A DNA stretch of 64,000 nt from Lactiplantibacillus brownii (GTDB taxonomy: Bacteria > Bacillota > Bacilli > Lactobacillales > Lactobacillaceae): positions 2,666,001 to 2,730,000 of the forward strand of contig NZ_JAVCWF010000001.1 of assembly GCF_031085375.1 (NCBI RefSeq), given 5' to 3'. Positions within the stretch are counted from its first letter, which is position 1, and each line of letters begins with the position of its first letter. Positions 1 through 8,320 of this stretch are shown here, in pieces. The notes beneath the pieces are model-generated. The model had not been told where the DNA came from. It saw only the letters and a program-made list of their open reading frames with translations, and did not search any database. A program made the translations under genes and the position numbers.

Positions 1-538
1 TAAATTTGCCATTTTCTGGGACAAATCCTGCCGGCGTGACGCAATAGATTGGATCATTGACTAGCGGATGCACGAGCAGGTTATCATTGACCGGCATCGA
101 GGTAAAACCGATATCAATCGTCCCAATCTTGGCCCACTTCGTAATCTCATTAAAGTCCCCCTGCACGACCGAAATCTCGATATCTGGATATTCGTGATTA
201 AAGCGCCGGATGATCCGCGGCAGCCAATTAATGCAAACACTACTAAACCCACCGATTCGAACGGACCCAGAATGCATCCCTTGTATGTTGTCGGCCACTT
301 GGCGTAGGTTGCTTTCCGTATTCAGGATTTCTTGCACATATGGCAAGACTTGCCGGCCATCACTGGTAAGTTCAACCCCCGAACGGTTGCGGATAAATAA
401 AGGGAAGCCGAGTTCCTTCTCCAATTGGTTCACCGAATGGCTCACTGCACTGGGGGTCACGTTCAACGTCGCAGCCGCTTGGTAAAAGGTTTTCTGGGCA
501 ACAACAGTCGCAAAAACTTCGTATGAAAAATTAGCCAT
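1..538 (-). CDS. LysR-family transcriptional regulator (partial, C-terminus beyond window edge)
   Basis: The reverse strand reads without a stop from ATG at 538 to the left edge, giving 179 residues. Residues ~1-60 form a LysR winged helix-turn-helix (TLNVTPSAVSHSVNQLE, then a wing ending LTSDGRQVLPYV), followed by the linker helix. The co-inducer-binding domain starts near residue 92 (SVRIGGFSSVCINWLPRII). LysR proteins run about 290-300 aa, so roughly 40% is missing. It is divergent from the aminotransferase at 681, with 142 bp between start codons, which is the usual layout for a LysR protein controlling its neighbour and itself. The effector cannot be told from the sequence. Confidence 0.9.
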   Translation of the reverse strand, partial: MANFSYEVFATVVAQKTFYQAAATLNVTPSAVSHSVNQLEKELGFPLFIRNRSGVELTSDGRQVLPYVQEILNTESNLRQVADNIQGMHSGSVRIGGFSSVCINWLPRIIRRFNHEYPDIEISVVQGDFNEITKWAKIGTIDIGFTSMPVNDNLLVHPLVNDPIYCVTPAGFVPENGKF

Positions 539-680
539 GCTTGATCTTACTTCCTTTAGATGAATTTTTTTCATGTATGATTGAAAAAGCTGAGCTTTAC
601 TAAATCTCACTGCCATTTTATCATACAAGTAATCAATAAATTAATTGTGAGCTAGAAAAATTCAAGTGGGGGATTTCATC

Positions 681-1913
681 ATGAAAAAACTATTTGCGAA
701 CCGTGTGTTAAACAACGATACTTCTGATCTCGATAATATTTTCAAGAATAGTGCCAATCCGGCCAATATTTCTTTTGCTGGCGGCTTTCCCGATGTCGAC
801 TTATTCCCAGCAACTGATTTGAAACGAGCTTATCAAGACGCGATCGATCACGATGGTCCGGCCATTTTCCAATATCAATCCACGCAAGGCTTACCCGCGT
901 TACGGCAAAAATTAGCGCAACGGATGGCCAGTCACGCTGGTGTCATGACCACCGCTGATAACGTCATGTTGACGCAAGGTGGTCAACAAGCTATTGATTT
1001 GGTGGCAAAACTACTATTGAACCGTGGGGATTCAATGGTCGTTGAAGGACCAACTTACATGGGCGCGTTGGCGGCTTTCGACACTTACGAACCAACTTAC
1101 TATGAAGTCCCAGTCGATAACCATGGCATGAACATTCAGAAACTACGGCAAACGCTGCAAGCGCATCCTGAAATCAAATTAATCTACACGGTTCCAGATT
1201 TTCATAATCCAACTGGGACGACCTTAACTGCTAAGCGCCGTCAAGAGATGGTCGCGTTAGCCAACCAATATGACGTCATAATTTTGGAAGACAGTCCTTA
1301 TCGTGACCTACGTTACAGCGGCAAGTCAGTGCCCGCAATCAAGCACTACGATACCGAGGGCCGAGTGATCTTCATTTCCAGCTTCTCAAAGATTCTCTCA
1401 CCCGCCTTGCGGACTGGCTGGATCGTTGCTGATGACGAAATCATGCACGAGTTAATCGGCCTGAAGTCTGCCATTGACGTACAGTCACCTAACATTACGC
1501 TTGCTGCTATCAACGCTTATTTAGACCATCATGATATTGATGAGCACATTAAGACGATTAACCAAGCCTATCGTGTCAAACGCGATGCCATGTTAAAAGC
1601 GCTCGATAAGTATATGCCTAATAATAGTCACTATACGCGTCCGGCTGGCGGCTTCTTCATTTGGGTCACCTTGCCCGCAGGTATGGATGCCAACCAGCTT
1701 TTAACCAACGTGGTGTTGCCCCAAGCACATGTGGCTTACGTGCCTGCCGCTTGCCAATTCGCCAGTCGCCAAGTCAAAAACGCCTTTCGTTTAAACTTTA
1801 CGAGTTTAGACCCAGAAACCATTACGACTGGTATCAAGCGACTCGGTGGATTACTTCAAACCAAACTGGCAGTCGTGCCTGCAACACCAATCATGCCAGC
1901 GATTCAATTCTAA
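681..1913 (+). CDS. PLP-dependent aminotransferase, class I / 2-aminoadipate-aminotransferase-like
   Basis: 410-aa fold-type I aminotransferase without an N-terminal HTH, so not a full MocR regulator. The PLP-binding lysine is K237 in SSFSK followed by LRTGW. Other family marks are the substrate-loop FAGGFPD near the N-terminus, the TQGGQQAID phosphate-binding turn, PDFHNPTG (the Asn contacting PLP) and ILEDSPY. ATG 681 is preferred over an in-frame GTG at 666 because GTGGGGG at 666-672 is the likely ribosome binding site. Relatives transaminate 2-aminoadipate, aromatic or branched-chain amino acids; the substrate here is unknown. Probably regulated by the divergent LysR protein. Monocistronic, ended by a terminator at 1925-1953. 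Confidence 0.88.
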   Translation: MKKLFANRVLNNDTSDLDNIFKNSANPANISFAGGFPDVDLFPATDLKRAYQDAIDHDGPAIFQYQSTQGLPALRQKLAQRMASHAGVMTTADNVMLTQGGQQAIDLVAKLLLNRGDSMVVEGPTYMGALAAFDTYEPTYYEVPVDNHGMNIQKLRQTLQAHPEIKLIYTVPDFHNPTGTTLTAKRRQEMVALANQYDVIILEDSPYRDLRYSGKSVPAIKHYDTEGRVIFISSFSKILSPALRTGWIVADDEIMHELIGLKSAIDVQSPNITLAAINAYLDHHDIDEHIKTINQAYRVKRDAMLKALDKYMPNNSHYTRPAGGFFIWVTLPAGMDANQLLTNVVLPQAHVAYVPAACQFASRQVKNAFRLNFTSLDPETITTGIKRLGGLLQTKLAVVPATPIMPAIQF

Positions 1914-1924
1914 TCACGTTTCTT

Positions 1925-1953
1925 AGAGACTGCCTTGTGCGTGGTCTCTTTTT
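1925..1953 (+). terminator. Rho-independent terminator of the aminotransferase gene
   Basis: Stem AGAGAC/GTCTCT around a 13-nt loop, followed by a T-run, 12 bp after the stop codon. Confidence 0.75.
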
Positions 1954-2043
1954 AATTTGACAAAAAACGGCCGTAACTATCAGAAGCTCAAATGATGCGC
2001 TGTCCAAAATGGCAATACAATTAACAAATTATTACAAAATGGT

Positions 2044-2072
2044 TTGACATCCCTCATTTTGCGCGCTAAACT
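2044..2072 (+). promoter_or_regulatory. sigma-A promoter of the T-box/ABC importer operon
   Basis: A perfect -35 TTGACA (2044-2049), a 17-bp spacer and -10 TAAACT (2067-2072). This puts the transcript start near 2079, just upstream of the T-box stem I. Confidence 0.75.
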
Positions 2073-2078
2073 TACCCT

Positions 2079-2340
2079 AATAAATGAAACGTCCCGATAA
2101 GATGAGTAGTCTTAATTTTCAGCTCAGAGAGTTGCCAGCACGGGTGCAAGGCAATCTGAAAATACGATGAAGATGGTCTTTAAATGGTTACGGTGAACCT
2201 TTGTCAGCCGTAAACGCCCAGTACGCGTTACCCTACTCGAGTTAATTTAACTCATGGAGCTGAATCGTGTGAGCGATTCAGAAACAAAGGTGGTACCGCG
2301 ATCGCAATCGTCCTTTTTTATTGGATGATTGTTTTTTTTA
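2079..2340 (+). promoter_or_regulatory. T-box leader, methionine specifier
   Basis: Uncharged-tRNA-sensing leader upstream of the ABC importer. Stem I contains the AG-bulge motif (CTCAGAGAG at ~2121) and an upper arm ATTTTCAG/CTGAAAAT. The specifier-loop strand GAAGATGGTCTT puts ATG at 2173-2175 followed by a purine, and the lower helix AAGA/TCTT closes it. The antiterminator motif AAAGGTGGTACCGCG is at 2286-2300. The competing terminator is AATCGTCC (2306-2313) with GGATGATT (2323-2330) and a T8 run. The same 3-prime specifier strand (GAAGATGGTCT) occurs in the second T-box at 51.9 kb, upstream of a MetE-like gene, which strengthens the Met reading. Expected logic: read-through when tRNA-Met is uncharged. 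Confidence 0.93.
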
Positions 2341-2372
2341 TGGTCAAAATTTAGTTTAGGAGTGGATTGTAA

Positions 2373-3185
2373 ATGCAAAAATGGGTAAAACAATTAGGAA
2401 TTCTCGCTTTAGGACTCGCCTTGGCTGTCACATTGACTGCCTGTGGCAAAAGTTCCAGTAGCAGTCGTACCAGCGCCGCCAGTTCAGATTTAAAGTTACA
2501 ACAATCGGGGACTTTAACGATTGGCCTAGAGGGTACCTTCAAACCATATAGTTACCGGAAGAATGGCCAATTGACTGGTTTTGAAGTCGATCTTGGTAAA
2601 GCTGTCGCCAAAAAATTAGGCTTGAAAGCAAAATTCGTTCCCACTAAGTTTGATTCTTTAATTGCCGGCTTAGACGTGAACAAATATGATGTCGTGATCA
2701 ACGATATTGCCGAAACACCGGCTCGCGAAAAGAAATACTTATTCTCCACGCCTTACATTTATTCCAAATCTCAGTTAGCCGTGAAAAAGTCTTCTGACAT
2801 TAAAAAGATCACTGAAATCAAAGGCACCAAAATTGCTCAGACCACGACTAGCAACAATGCCGCCGATGCCAAACGGTTAGGTGCCACGGTGACCCCGACC
2901 GATGGCTTCCAACAATCCATTGACCTCGTGTCACAAGGTCGAGTCGCAGGCACCATTAATTCCCGTGAAGCCTTTTACGCCTACTTCAAGCAAAATAAGC
3001 ACACGGCGATTCGCCTGATTGACGCCGGTAGTGCCATTAAAACTTCAAAAATTGGCGCTATTTTTACTAAGAAACATTCTAAATTACAAAAACAAGTTTC
3101 TAAAGCCATCCAAGAATTACGTCAAGACGGTACTTTGACTAAGCTCTCGAAACAGTACTTTGGTGGCGATGTGACTCAAAAGTAG
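2373..3185 (+). CDS. Amino-acid ABC transporter substrate-binding lipoprotein (copy 1)
   Basis: 270-aa family-3 extracellular solute-binding protein. It has a lipoprotein signal peptide with lipobox LTAC (Cys ~24), a Ser-rich tether, then a periplasmic-binding-type fold starting SGTLTIGLEGTFKPYSY. GFEVDLGKAVAKKLG and STPYIYSKSQLAV are typical of the polar amino acid/cystine group. The RBS AGGAG lies about 10 bp before ATG. It is the first gene after the Met T-box, so a methionine or related sulfur amino acid ligand is inferred. It is closely similar to the next gene along its whole length, so it arose by tandem duplication. Confidence 0.9.
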   Translation: MQKWVKQLGILALGLALAVTLTACGKSSSSSRTSAASSDLKLQQSGTLTIGLEGTFKPYSYRKNGQLTGFEVDLGKAVAKKLGLKAKFVPTKFDSLIAGLDVNKYDVVINDIAETPAREKKYLFSTPYIYSKSQLAVKKSSDIKKITEIKGTKIAQTTTSNNAADAKRLGATVTPTDGFQQSIDLVSQGRVAGTINSREAFYAYFKQNKHTAIRLIDAGSAIKTSKIGAIFTKKHSKLQKQVSKAIQELRQDGTLTKLSKQYFGGDVTQK

Positions 3186-3332
3186 TCACTTACGCAAAAA
3201 CCTTAACCATTTTTGGCTATCGTGAATTAAGTTCCTCGGCTATAATAAACACGGTACTTATTTTTTGTCAGTTGTTTCACTTTCAACTATGATGGAATAG
3301 TGTCAAAAAAATTAGGGAGTGTTTTGCGGATT

Positions 3333-4145
3333 ATGAAACGATTCATGAAGAAGCTCGGCCTAGCTGTATTCGGGATTGCCTTAGCGGTGACTTTAACCGC
3401 TTGTGGCAGCAACAGTTCGAGCAAATCTAGCGCTGCAGGATCAGATTTAGGCTTACAACAATCGGGAACTTTGACCGTTGGATTGGAAGGAACTTTCAAG
3501 CCTTACAGTTATCGTAAAGATGGTAAGTTAACTGGTTTTGAAGTTGATTTAGCCAAGGATATCGCTAAGAAAATGGGCGTCAAAGTCAAATTTGTGCCAA
3601 CCAAGTTCAACTCATTAGTTGCTGGACTCGATACGGATAAATTTGACGTCGTCATTAATAATATGGCCGAAAACAAGCAACGGAAAGAAAAATACTTGTT
3701 CTCAACCCCATATATTTACTCTAAGTCAAAGTTAGCCGTTAAAAAGAACAATCAAAAGATCAAAACGATTACCGATATTAAAGGTAAGAAAGTCGCTGAA
3801 ACCACGACCAGCAACAACGCTACTGATGCTAAGCGCCTTGGCGCAACGATCACACCGGTCGACGGTTTCCAACAATCGATCGATTTAGTTTCACAGGGCC
3901 GCGTTGATGGGACCATTAATTCTGGTGAATCCTTCTACTCTTATTTGAAACAAAAACCAAACGCTAATATTCGTTTGATTGATGCTGGCGATTCGATTGC
4001 GTCACAAAAGATCGGCGCTATTTTCACTAAGAAACACACTAAATTACAAAAACAAGTTAACAAGGCCATTCAAGAATTACGCAAGGATGGCACGTTGACT
4101 AAGCTTTCCAATAAATATTTTGGTGCGGACGTGACTAAAAAATAG
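3333..4145 (+). CDS. Amino-acid ABC transporter substrate-binding lipoprotein (copy 2)
   Basis: 270 aa from ATG 3333; an in-frame GTG at 3300 lacks a spaced RBS, while AGGGAGT sits at 3314-3320. It has a lipobox LTAC and the same solute-binding fold as copy 1, including DGFQQSIDLVSQGR and the C-terminal helix KLQKQVNKAIQELRKDGTLTK (split here into its two halves for length: KLQKQVNKAI and QELRKDGTLTK). Residues differ mainly in surface lobes (for example VINNMAENKQRKEKY against VINDIAETPAREKKY), so ligand preference may have diverged. A TATAAT hexamer at 3241-3246 in the 147-bp gap might provide a secondary promoter, but no matching -35 was found. Confidence 0.9.
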   Translation: MKRFMKKLGLAVFGIALAVTLTACGSNSSSKSSAAGSDLGLQQSGTLTVGLEGTFKPYSYRKDGKLTGFEVDLAKDIAKKMGVKVKFVPTKFNSLVAGLDTDKFDVVINNMAENKQRKEKYLFSTPYIYSKSKLAVKKNNQKIKTITDIKGKKVAETTTSNNATDAKRLGATITPVDGFQQSIDLVSQGRVDGTINSGESFYSYLKQKPNANIRLIDAGDSIASQKIGAIFTKKHTKLQKQVNKAIQELRKDGTLTKLSNKYFGADVTKK

Positions 4146-4221
4146 TCTGCTCGCCACTGATCACCAGTTCGCTGGTGATTACTACATAGCTCCACAATTA
4201 TAGTTTCACAGGAGGATCTTC

Positions 4222-4929
4222 ATGGCAGCCATTTGGCACATTATCGTGACCTCGACCCCACAAATTGTGGCGGCCGGGCTCAAATATACAATTCCAATTG
4301 CAATTATTTCTTTTATTATCGGACTTATCTTAGCCGTCCTAACCGCCTTAACTAAGCTTTCACCTCGACGCGGTTGGTTTTCAATCGTCAAGGCGATTGC
4401 GTACTTCTACGTTTGGTTATTCCGGAGCACCCCATTGCTAGTTCAATTATTTATCGTCTATTTTGGCCTGCCCTACTTAAAGGTTAAAGGAATTTGGCCA
4501 AATGGGATTCAGTTAGACCCTTGGACTGCTGGTATTGCGACCTTTTCACTCAATACCGGTGCCTACTGTGCCGAAACCATTCGTGCCTCGATCTTATCGA
4601 TTCCCGAAGGCCAGTGGGAAGCCGCTTATTCCATCGGGATGACCAAGCCACAAGTTTTACGGCGCATTATTTTGCCACAAGCGGCGCGGGTCTCACTGCC
4701 ACCGTTATCGAACAGCTTTATTAGTTTGGTCAAAGATACTTCCTTGGCTGCGTCCATTACGATCATCGAAATGTTTGAAGTCAGCCAACAAATTGCCGCC
4801 GAAAATTACCAACCACTGGTCATGTATTCCTTGGTCGCCGCGCTATATGCCGTCTTATGCTCCATTTTAAGTTGGCTACAAGGCTACCTTGAAAAACGGA
4901 CCTCACGTTACATCAGCCCAATTAATTAG
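4222..4929 (+). CDS. Amino-acid ABC transporter permease
   Basis: 235-aa HisM/GlnP-type inner-membrane permease with about five membrane segments. The cytoplasmic EAA loop reads EGQWEAAYSIGMTKPQVLRRIILPQAA (seen at ~residues 134-160; motif EAA-G-I-LP), the site that docks the ATPase. RSTPLLVQLF near residue 73 is the family signature. RBS GGAGG precedes ATG 4222. It lies between the binding proteins and the ATPase in the T-box operon, so it should form the channel of the same importer as a homodimer. Confidence 0.93.
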   Translation: MAAIWHIIVTSTPQIVAAGLKYTIPIAIISFIIGLILAVLTALTKLSPRRGWFSIVKAIAYFYVWLFRSTPLLVQLFIVYFGLPYLKVKGIWPNGIQLDPWTAGIATFSLNTGAYCAETIRASILSIPEGQWEAAYSIGMTKPQVLRRIILPQAARVSLPPLSNSFISLVKDTSLAASITIIEMFEVSQQIAAENYQPLVMYSLVAALYAVLCSILSWLQGYLEKRTSRYISPIN

Positions 4930-4940
4930 GAGGAACAACT

Positions 4941-5702
4941 TTGATTAAATTTGAACATGTCAATAAAACGTTCGGTGACCATCCCGCTTTGATTGATATC
5001 AATACTGAATTTAAAGAACATCAAACAACCGTCATTGTTGGGCCTTCCGGTTCCGGAAAATCAACCTTATTACGGTCACTGAATTTGTTAGAACGTCCAG
5101 AAAATGGGCAATATCATTTTAATGATTTAAATATTGATTTTGCAAAGCCCCTTTCGAATAAAACCATCTTAACGTTACGCCGTAAAACCGGGATGGTCTT
5201 TCAAGGCTATAACCTCTTTCCACACCTAACTGTCGTCAAAAATGTGATGGAGGGACCCGTTCAAGTCTTGAAACAATCCAGTGCAGCGGCGCAAAAAAAC
5301 GCCCTCGAATTGCTGGCTAAAGTTGGACTGGCAGATAAAGCCGATGCCTATCCCAGCCAACTCTCCGGTGGGCAACAACAACGAGTTGCGATTGCCCGTT
5401 CACTGGCGATGAATCCTGAATATATTTTACTTGATGAACCCACGAGCGCTCTGGACCCCGAACTAGAAGCTGGCGTCTTACGCGTTTTACTGGAGCTAGC
5501 TCAAGAAAAAGATTCCATGATCATCGTGACGCATAACTTGGAATTTGCACGAGCTGTCGCTGACAAAATCTTATTCGTTGAAAATGGTAAGATCCTATTC
5601 GACGGCACCCCGGCTGAATTCTTTAAGCAGCCCACCCAACGTATTTCAGAATTTCTCGCCGCGATGACCTTCACGGCAATTTCAGATAAAGCTAATCAAT
5701 AA
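4941..5702 (+). CDS. Amino-acid ABC transporter ATP-binding protein
   Basis: 253-aa ABC ATPase. Walker A is GPSGSGKST, the Q-loop is [12 protein letters not shown], the signature is [13 protein letters not shown], Walker B is [13 protein letters not shown], and the switch His is in VTHNLEFA. This is the GlnQ/TcyC type for polar amino acids. The start is TTG 4941, placed by AGGAGG at 4928-4933 only a few bases after the permease stop. It is the last gene of the operon and a terminator follows. Confidence 0.93.
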   Translation: MIKFEHVNKTFGDHPALIDINTEFKEHQTTVIVGPSGSGKSTLLRSLNLLERPENGQYHFNDLNIDFAKPLSNKTILTLRRKTGMVFQGYNLFPHLTVVKNVMEGPVQVLKQSSAAAQKNALELLAKVGLADKADAYPSQLSGGQQQRVAIARSLAMNPEYILLDEPTSALDPELEAGVLRVLLELAQEKDSMIIVTHNLEFARAVADKILFVENGKILFDGTPAEFFKQPTQRISEFLAAMTFTAISDKANQ

Positions 5703-5715
5703 TAATGTTCTCACC

Positions 5716-5743
5716 AAGTCTGGCCATTGTGTCAGGCTTTTCT
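5716..5743 (+). terminator. Terminator of the ABC importer operon
   Basis: Stem AAGTCTG/CAGGCTT (one G-U pair) followed by TTTTCTT, 14 bp after the ATPase stop codon. Confidence 0.6.
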
Positions 5744-5830
5744 TATGCCAATTAACATTGGTCAGGTAGCGTACTTTGAAATCCTAGTGTGGTGTAGCTA
5801 GCATATTTATTAAAATAATTTATGAATTGT

Positions 5831-5918
5831 CCGCCTCCGTTGACCAGCACGTTTGCTGTGAGGCAGACCTGCAGCCAAAGACCGGTCTGCAGGGCAAACG
5901 AGCTGGTCAACTCCGACG
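5831..5918. repeat. Family B intergenic palindromic element (short copy)
   Basis: Arms GTTGACCAGCACGTTTGC and GCAAACGAGCTGGTCAAC enclose a CTGCAG...CTGCAG hairpin. Against the 174-bp copies at 9141 and 31549 it keeps the outer stem and one inner hairpin but lacks the AGACACTTAGCTGGG hairpin. The rest of the gap 5744-6339 holds a family A element and the padR promoter region; no gene is supported. Confidence 0.75.
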
Positions 5919-6000
5919 TTAAATAGTGATTTAACAAGGGAACATTAATAAACCAAGTATCAGTGAAAGATCAACTAATATTAAGGATTACAAGTTAGTG

Positions 6001-6142
6001 CAGGGCGGGCTGGATGATGCTCAGTGGTGAAATTTTCCTTTGCTGGTGAACTTTCCAGCTTAGGAAAAGCCCGGCTTGTGAGACCGCTTTTTGGCTCACA
6101 AACGTGGCCACCACGTTCCAGCATCAAGCCAGACCAACCGGA
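6001..6142 (+). repeat. Family A structured intergenic element, copy A1
   Basis: Outer stem (GATGCT...GTGGTG with CACCAC...AGCATC) enclosing two hairpins: TTTTCCT/AGGAAAA with inner GCTGG/CCAGC, and TTGTGAG/CTCACAA with loop ACCGCTTTTTGG. Same design as the copies at 25940, 26319 and 31350. Confidence 0.8.
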
Positions 6143-6306
6143 ATGGCAAGCTAGGCGGATACTTGTAACTATGATAAGCCACACCTCACTAGTCCTAACT
6201 TTGTGTACCTCAATCTAACCTTTTGAATTTAATTGTTAATTCATCAATATCATTATTTTTATTGACGGATATTATAATACTCGTTATACTATTAATCGAG
6301 CAATAC

Positions 6307-6319
6307 TATACGACGTATA
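6307..6319. promoter_or_regulatory. Perfect palindrome TATACG-A-CGTATA, candidate PadR operator
   Basis: A 13-bp perfect inverted repeat 20 bp before the padR start codon. It overlaps a TATAAT hexamer at 6316-6321, so a bound protein would block transcription. The position fits PadR autorepression; binding is inferred. Confidence 0.5.
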
Positions 6320-6339
6320 ATATGATAGGAGGACTAGTG

Positions 6340-6657
6340 ATGGCTATTCAGATTAGTTCGGAACTGCTCGATGGCTGTGTTTTAGCGCTGTTGAGCACCG
6401 AGGATTATTACGGTTATGCTTTAACCCAACGATTACAAGCTTCTGTTACCGTTTCGGAATCGACCTTATACCCAGTTTTACGCCGACTAAAGAAAAATAG
6501 TTGGGTCACCACCTACGATCAGGCCTTTCAGGGACGTAACCGCCGTTACTATCAGATTACGGCAACCGGGGTCCAACAATTAACGAGTATCCAAAAGGAA
6601 TGGGAAACTTATCAAGGGGCCATTCAATCATTATTAAAGGGGGCAGCGGCATCATGA
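6340..6657 (+). CDS. PadR-family transcriptional regulator
   Basis: 105-aa PadR winged-helix protein of the short (subfamily 2) type. The frame extends upstream, but AGGAGG at 6328-6333 fixes ATG 6340. The HTH region shows YGYALTQRLQ, SESTLYPVLRRLKK and the wing RRYYQITATG. Its stop overlaps the next start (ATGA), so it is co-transcribed with the HAAS-domain and DUF4097 genes. That three-gene set is common in Firmicutes, where such PadR proteins repress their operon until envelope stress or antimicrobials act. A perfect palindrome lies in its promoter. Confidence 0.9.
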   Translation: MAIQISSELLDGCVLALLSTEDYYGYALTQRLQASVTVSESTLYPVLRRLKKNSWVTTYDQAFQGRNRRYYQITATGVQQLTSIQKEWETYQGAIQSLLKGAAAS

Positions 6658-7292
6658 CGAACTACTTAGACAAATTTGAAGCATTACTCGTCCAGTTGAA
6701 CGATGATGAACGCGACGAGGTACTTGAATTTTATCGCGAATATTTACTCGACGCGAACATCCAAGATTACGACGATTGTGTGGCAGAATTGGGCACACCC
6801 AAACAACTCGCACGGAAAATCTTGGCTGACTATTCAATTCGTTTCAATGAGAATTTAACGGCCGAATCAACCAAGCGTCAAAAAGGGCAAGCCGGTGTCC
6901 GGGCCATTTGGTGGGTCGTGTTGGCGTTACTTTCGACGCCCATCACCATTCCAGCGCTGATTGTCATTTTAGCGGTCTTATTCGCCTTAGCGGCCGTTGT
7001 CTTCGCCATTGCTGTCGCTGTTTTTGCCATAATTCTCGCTGCGACCCTCCTAGCTTTGTCCGCCATTACCGCCGGAGTCGGAGTCTTCACCCAGTCGCTA
7101 TGGACCGCCATCTTCTATATTGGTGGTGGCCTCACAATTATCGGGATCGAACTACTGATTTTCCCACTGGTCATGTGGTTCATCAATCTAATCATCCAAG
7201 GCGTTTCAACCATTGTGCAACGTCTATATCATCGATTTGTTAAACGTAATCGTGCTGAGAGAGGAGGTCGCCATCATGAAAAAAACCGTTAA
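6654..7292 (+). CDS. HAAS / DUF1700 domain membrane protein
   Basis: 212 aa. The N-terminal ~75 residues form the soluble helical HAAS/DUF1700 domain (YLDKFEALLVQLNDDERDEV, EFYREYL, ELGTPKQLARKIL). Very hydrophobic segments at ~85-185 (four or so membrane spans) and a basic tail follow. ATG 6654 overlaps the padR stop, and an AAAGGGGG-type RBS lies upstream. The family accompanies PadR regulators and DUF4097 proteins; it probably signals or scaffolds at the membrane, but its molecular activity is not established. Confidence 0.85.
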   Translation: MTNYLDKFEALLVQLNDDERDEVLEFYREYLLDANIQDYDDCVAELGTPKQLARKILADYSIRFNENLTAESTKRQKGQAGVRAIWWVVLALLSTPITIPALIVILAVLFALAAVVFAIAVAVFAIILAATLLALSAITAGVGVFTQSLWTAIFYIGGGLTIIGIELLIFPLVMWFINLIIQGVSTIVQRLYHRFVKRNRAERGGRHHEKNR

Positions 7293-8202
7293 AATTGGTT
7301 TCTTACTATTAATTTTAGGAATTATTTTAGTTATTTTTGGCGTCGCTAACAACGGCATCAAAACGGTCTACTGGCATAACGGTTTTCATGTCGCCAAACA
7401 CTACGTCAAAACGAGTCATCCCAGTGAAATTAAGCAAATCACTTTAAAGACGGGGTCTGACGTAATCGTTCGTTCCGGCAGTACTAACAGCGTTCGTGTC
7501 ACCAGCACCAATGAGCGACCCACGATTAAGAACGATCATGGTCATGTGACGATCAGTTCTAAATCGAAGAATTATAGTTCATTTAATTTTCAATTAACGA
7601 CCCCCGTCGTGAATCAAACGATCATTACCGTTGCTAAGAACACTAAGCTCGACCAACTTACTGCCGGACAAGCGCAAATTGGGGACGTCCGTCTCAGTGG
7701 TCTGACCATTGATAAACTCACTGCACAGCCACAAGGGGCTTTAACGTTACGCGATGTTACCGTCACCCAACCGCTAAAAGACCTCACGGCATACGATGCG
7801 CATTTCACCAGAGTCACGGCCCCTAGTCTAACCGTTAAAAGTGACGGCGACCTCACCATTGATCAAAGTCAATTCGAACAAGCCGCTTCCTCACTAACGA
7901 GTAACGACGATATGACGATGCGACAAACTAAGCTTAAAAGTGGTCAAATCAACAGTAGTGCCAGCGATGTCAGTCTCGTGGATAATCAATTGTTGGGACA
8001 ATTGACTGTCAAATCAACCGACAGTGATATTCATGTCAAAACCGATCAAAACAATGGGATCAATGCCCATACCGACACTGGTGATTTATCTATTTTTGGT
8101 TGGCACAGTGACACTCAAAAAAGTTACCAACATCAAATTAAAGCCAGTCAGCAATATCGGCTCATCTCAACTAATGGCGACATTACTGTCACTGACTCAT
8201 AA
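7276..8202 (+). CDS. DUF4097 family beta-repeat protein, membrane-anchored
   Basis: 308 aa from ATG 7276 (RBS GAGGAGG), overlapping the previous gene by 17 bp. One N-terminal membrane span (IGFLLLILGIILVIFGVAN) is followed by an extracellular DUF4097-type beta-helix with repeating turns such as LTAGQAQIGDVRLSGLTID and DGDLTIDQSQFEQA. These proteins are co-encoded with PadR and HAAS genes and are linked in several Firmicutes to envelope-stress responses; the function here is inferred from that context. A terminator follows. Confidence 0.85.
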   Translation: MKKTVKIGFLLLILGIILVIFGVANNGIKTVYWHNGFHVAKHYVKTSHPSEIKQITLKTGSDVIVRSGSTNSVRVTSTNERPTIKNDHGHVTISSKSKNYSSFNFQLTTPVVNQTIITVAKNTKLDQLTAGQAQIGDVRLSGLTIDKLTAQPQGALTLRDVTVTQPLKDLTAYDAHFTRVTAPSLTVKSDGDLTIDQSQFEQAASSLTSNDDMTMRQTKLKSGQINSSASDVSLVDNQLLGQLTVKSTDSDIHVKTDQNNGINAHTDTGDLSIFGWHSDTQKSYQHQIKASQQYRLISTNGDITVTDS

Positions 8203-8208
8203 TCATAA

Positions 8209-8241
8209 AACGGGCCTGTTAATCACGGTGCTCGTTTTTTT
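8209..8241 (+). terminator. Terminator of the padR operon
   Basis: Stem AACGGGC/GCTCGTT followed by a T-run, just after the DUF4097 stop codon. Confidence 0.75.
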
Positions 8242-8263
8242 ATCGAAAATTAATAATTATTTA

Positions 8264-8291
8264 TTGTTTATCGATAACAAGCGGGTATAAT
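8264..8291 (+). promoter_or_regulatory. Promoter of the DUF2975-HTH pair with overlapping palindrome
   Basis: -35 TTGTTT (8264-8269), 16-bp spacer, -10 TATAAT (8286-8291). The -35 and spacer lie inside the near-palindrome TTGTTtATCGATaACAA (8264-8280), a plausible site for autoregulation by the downstream HTH protein. Confidence 0.6.
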
Positions 8292-8320
8292 TAAACTAAA
8301 AAAAGATGAGGTGTTCTGTC

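Noticed and set aside
3241..3246. TATAAT before the second binding-protein gene as a promoter
   Set aside because: No -35 at a suitable distance; mentioned only as a possibility in the gene entry.
5981..6218. Open frames on both strands across the family A copy
   Set aside because: They follow the arms of the structured repeat, have no RBS, and no such protein is conserved among copies.
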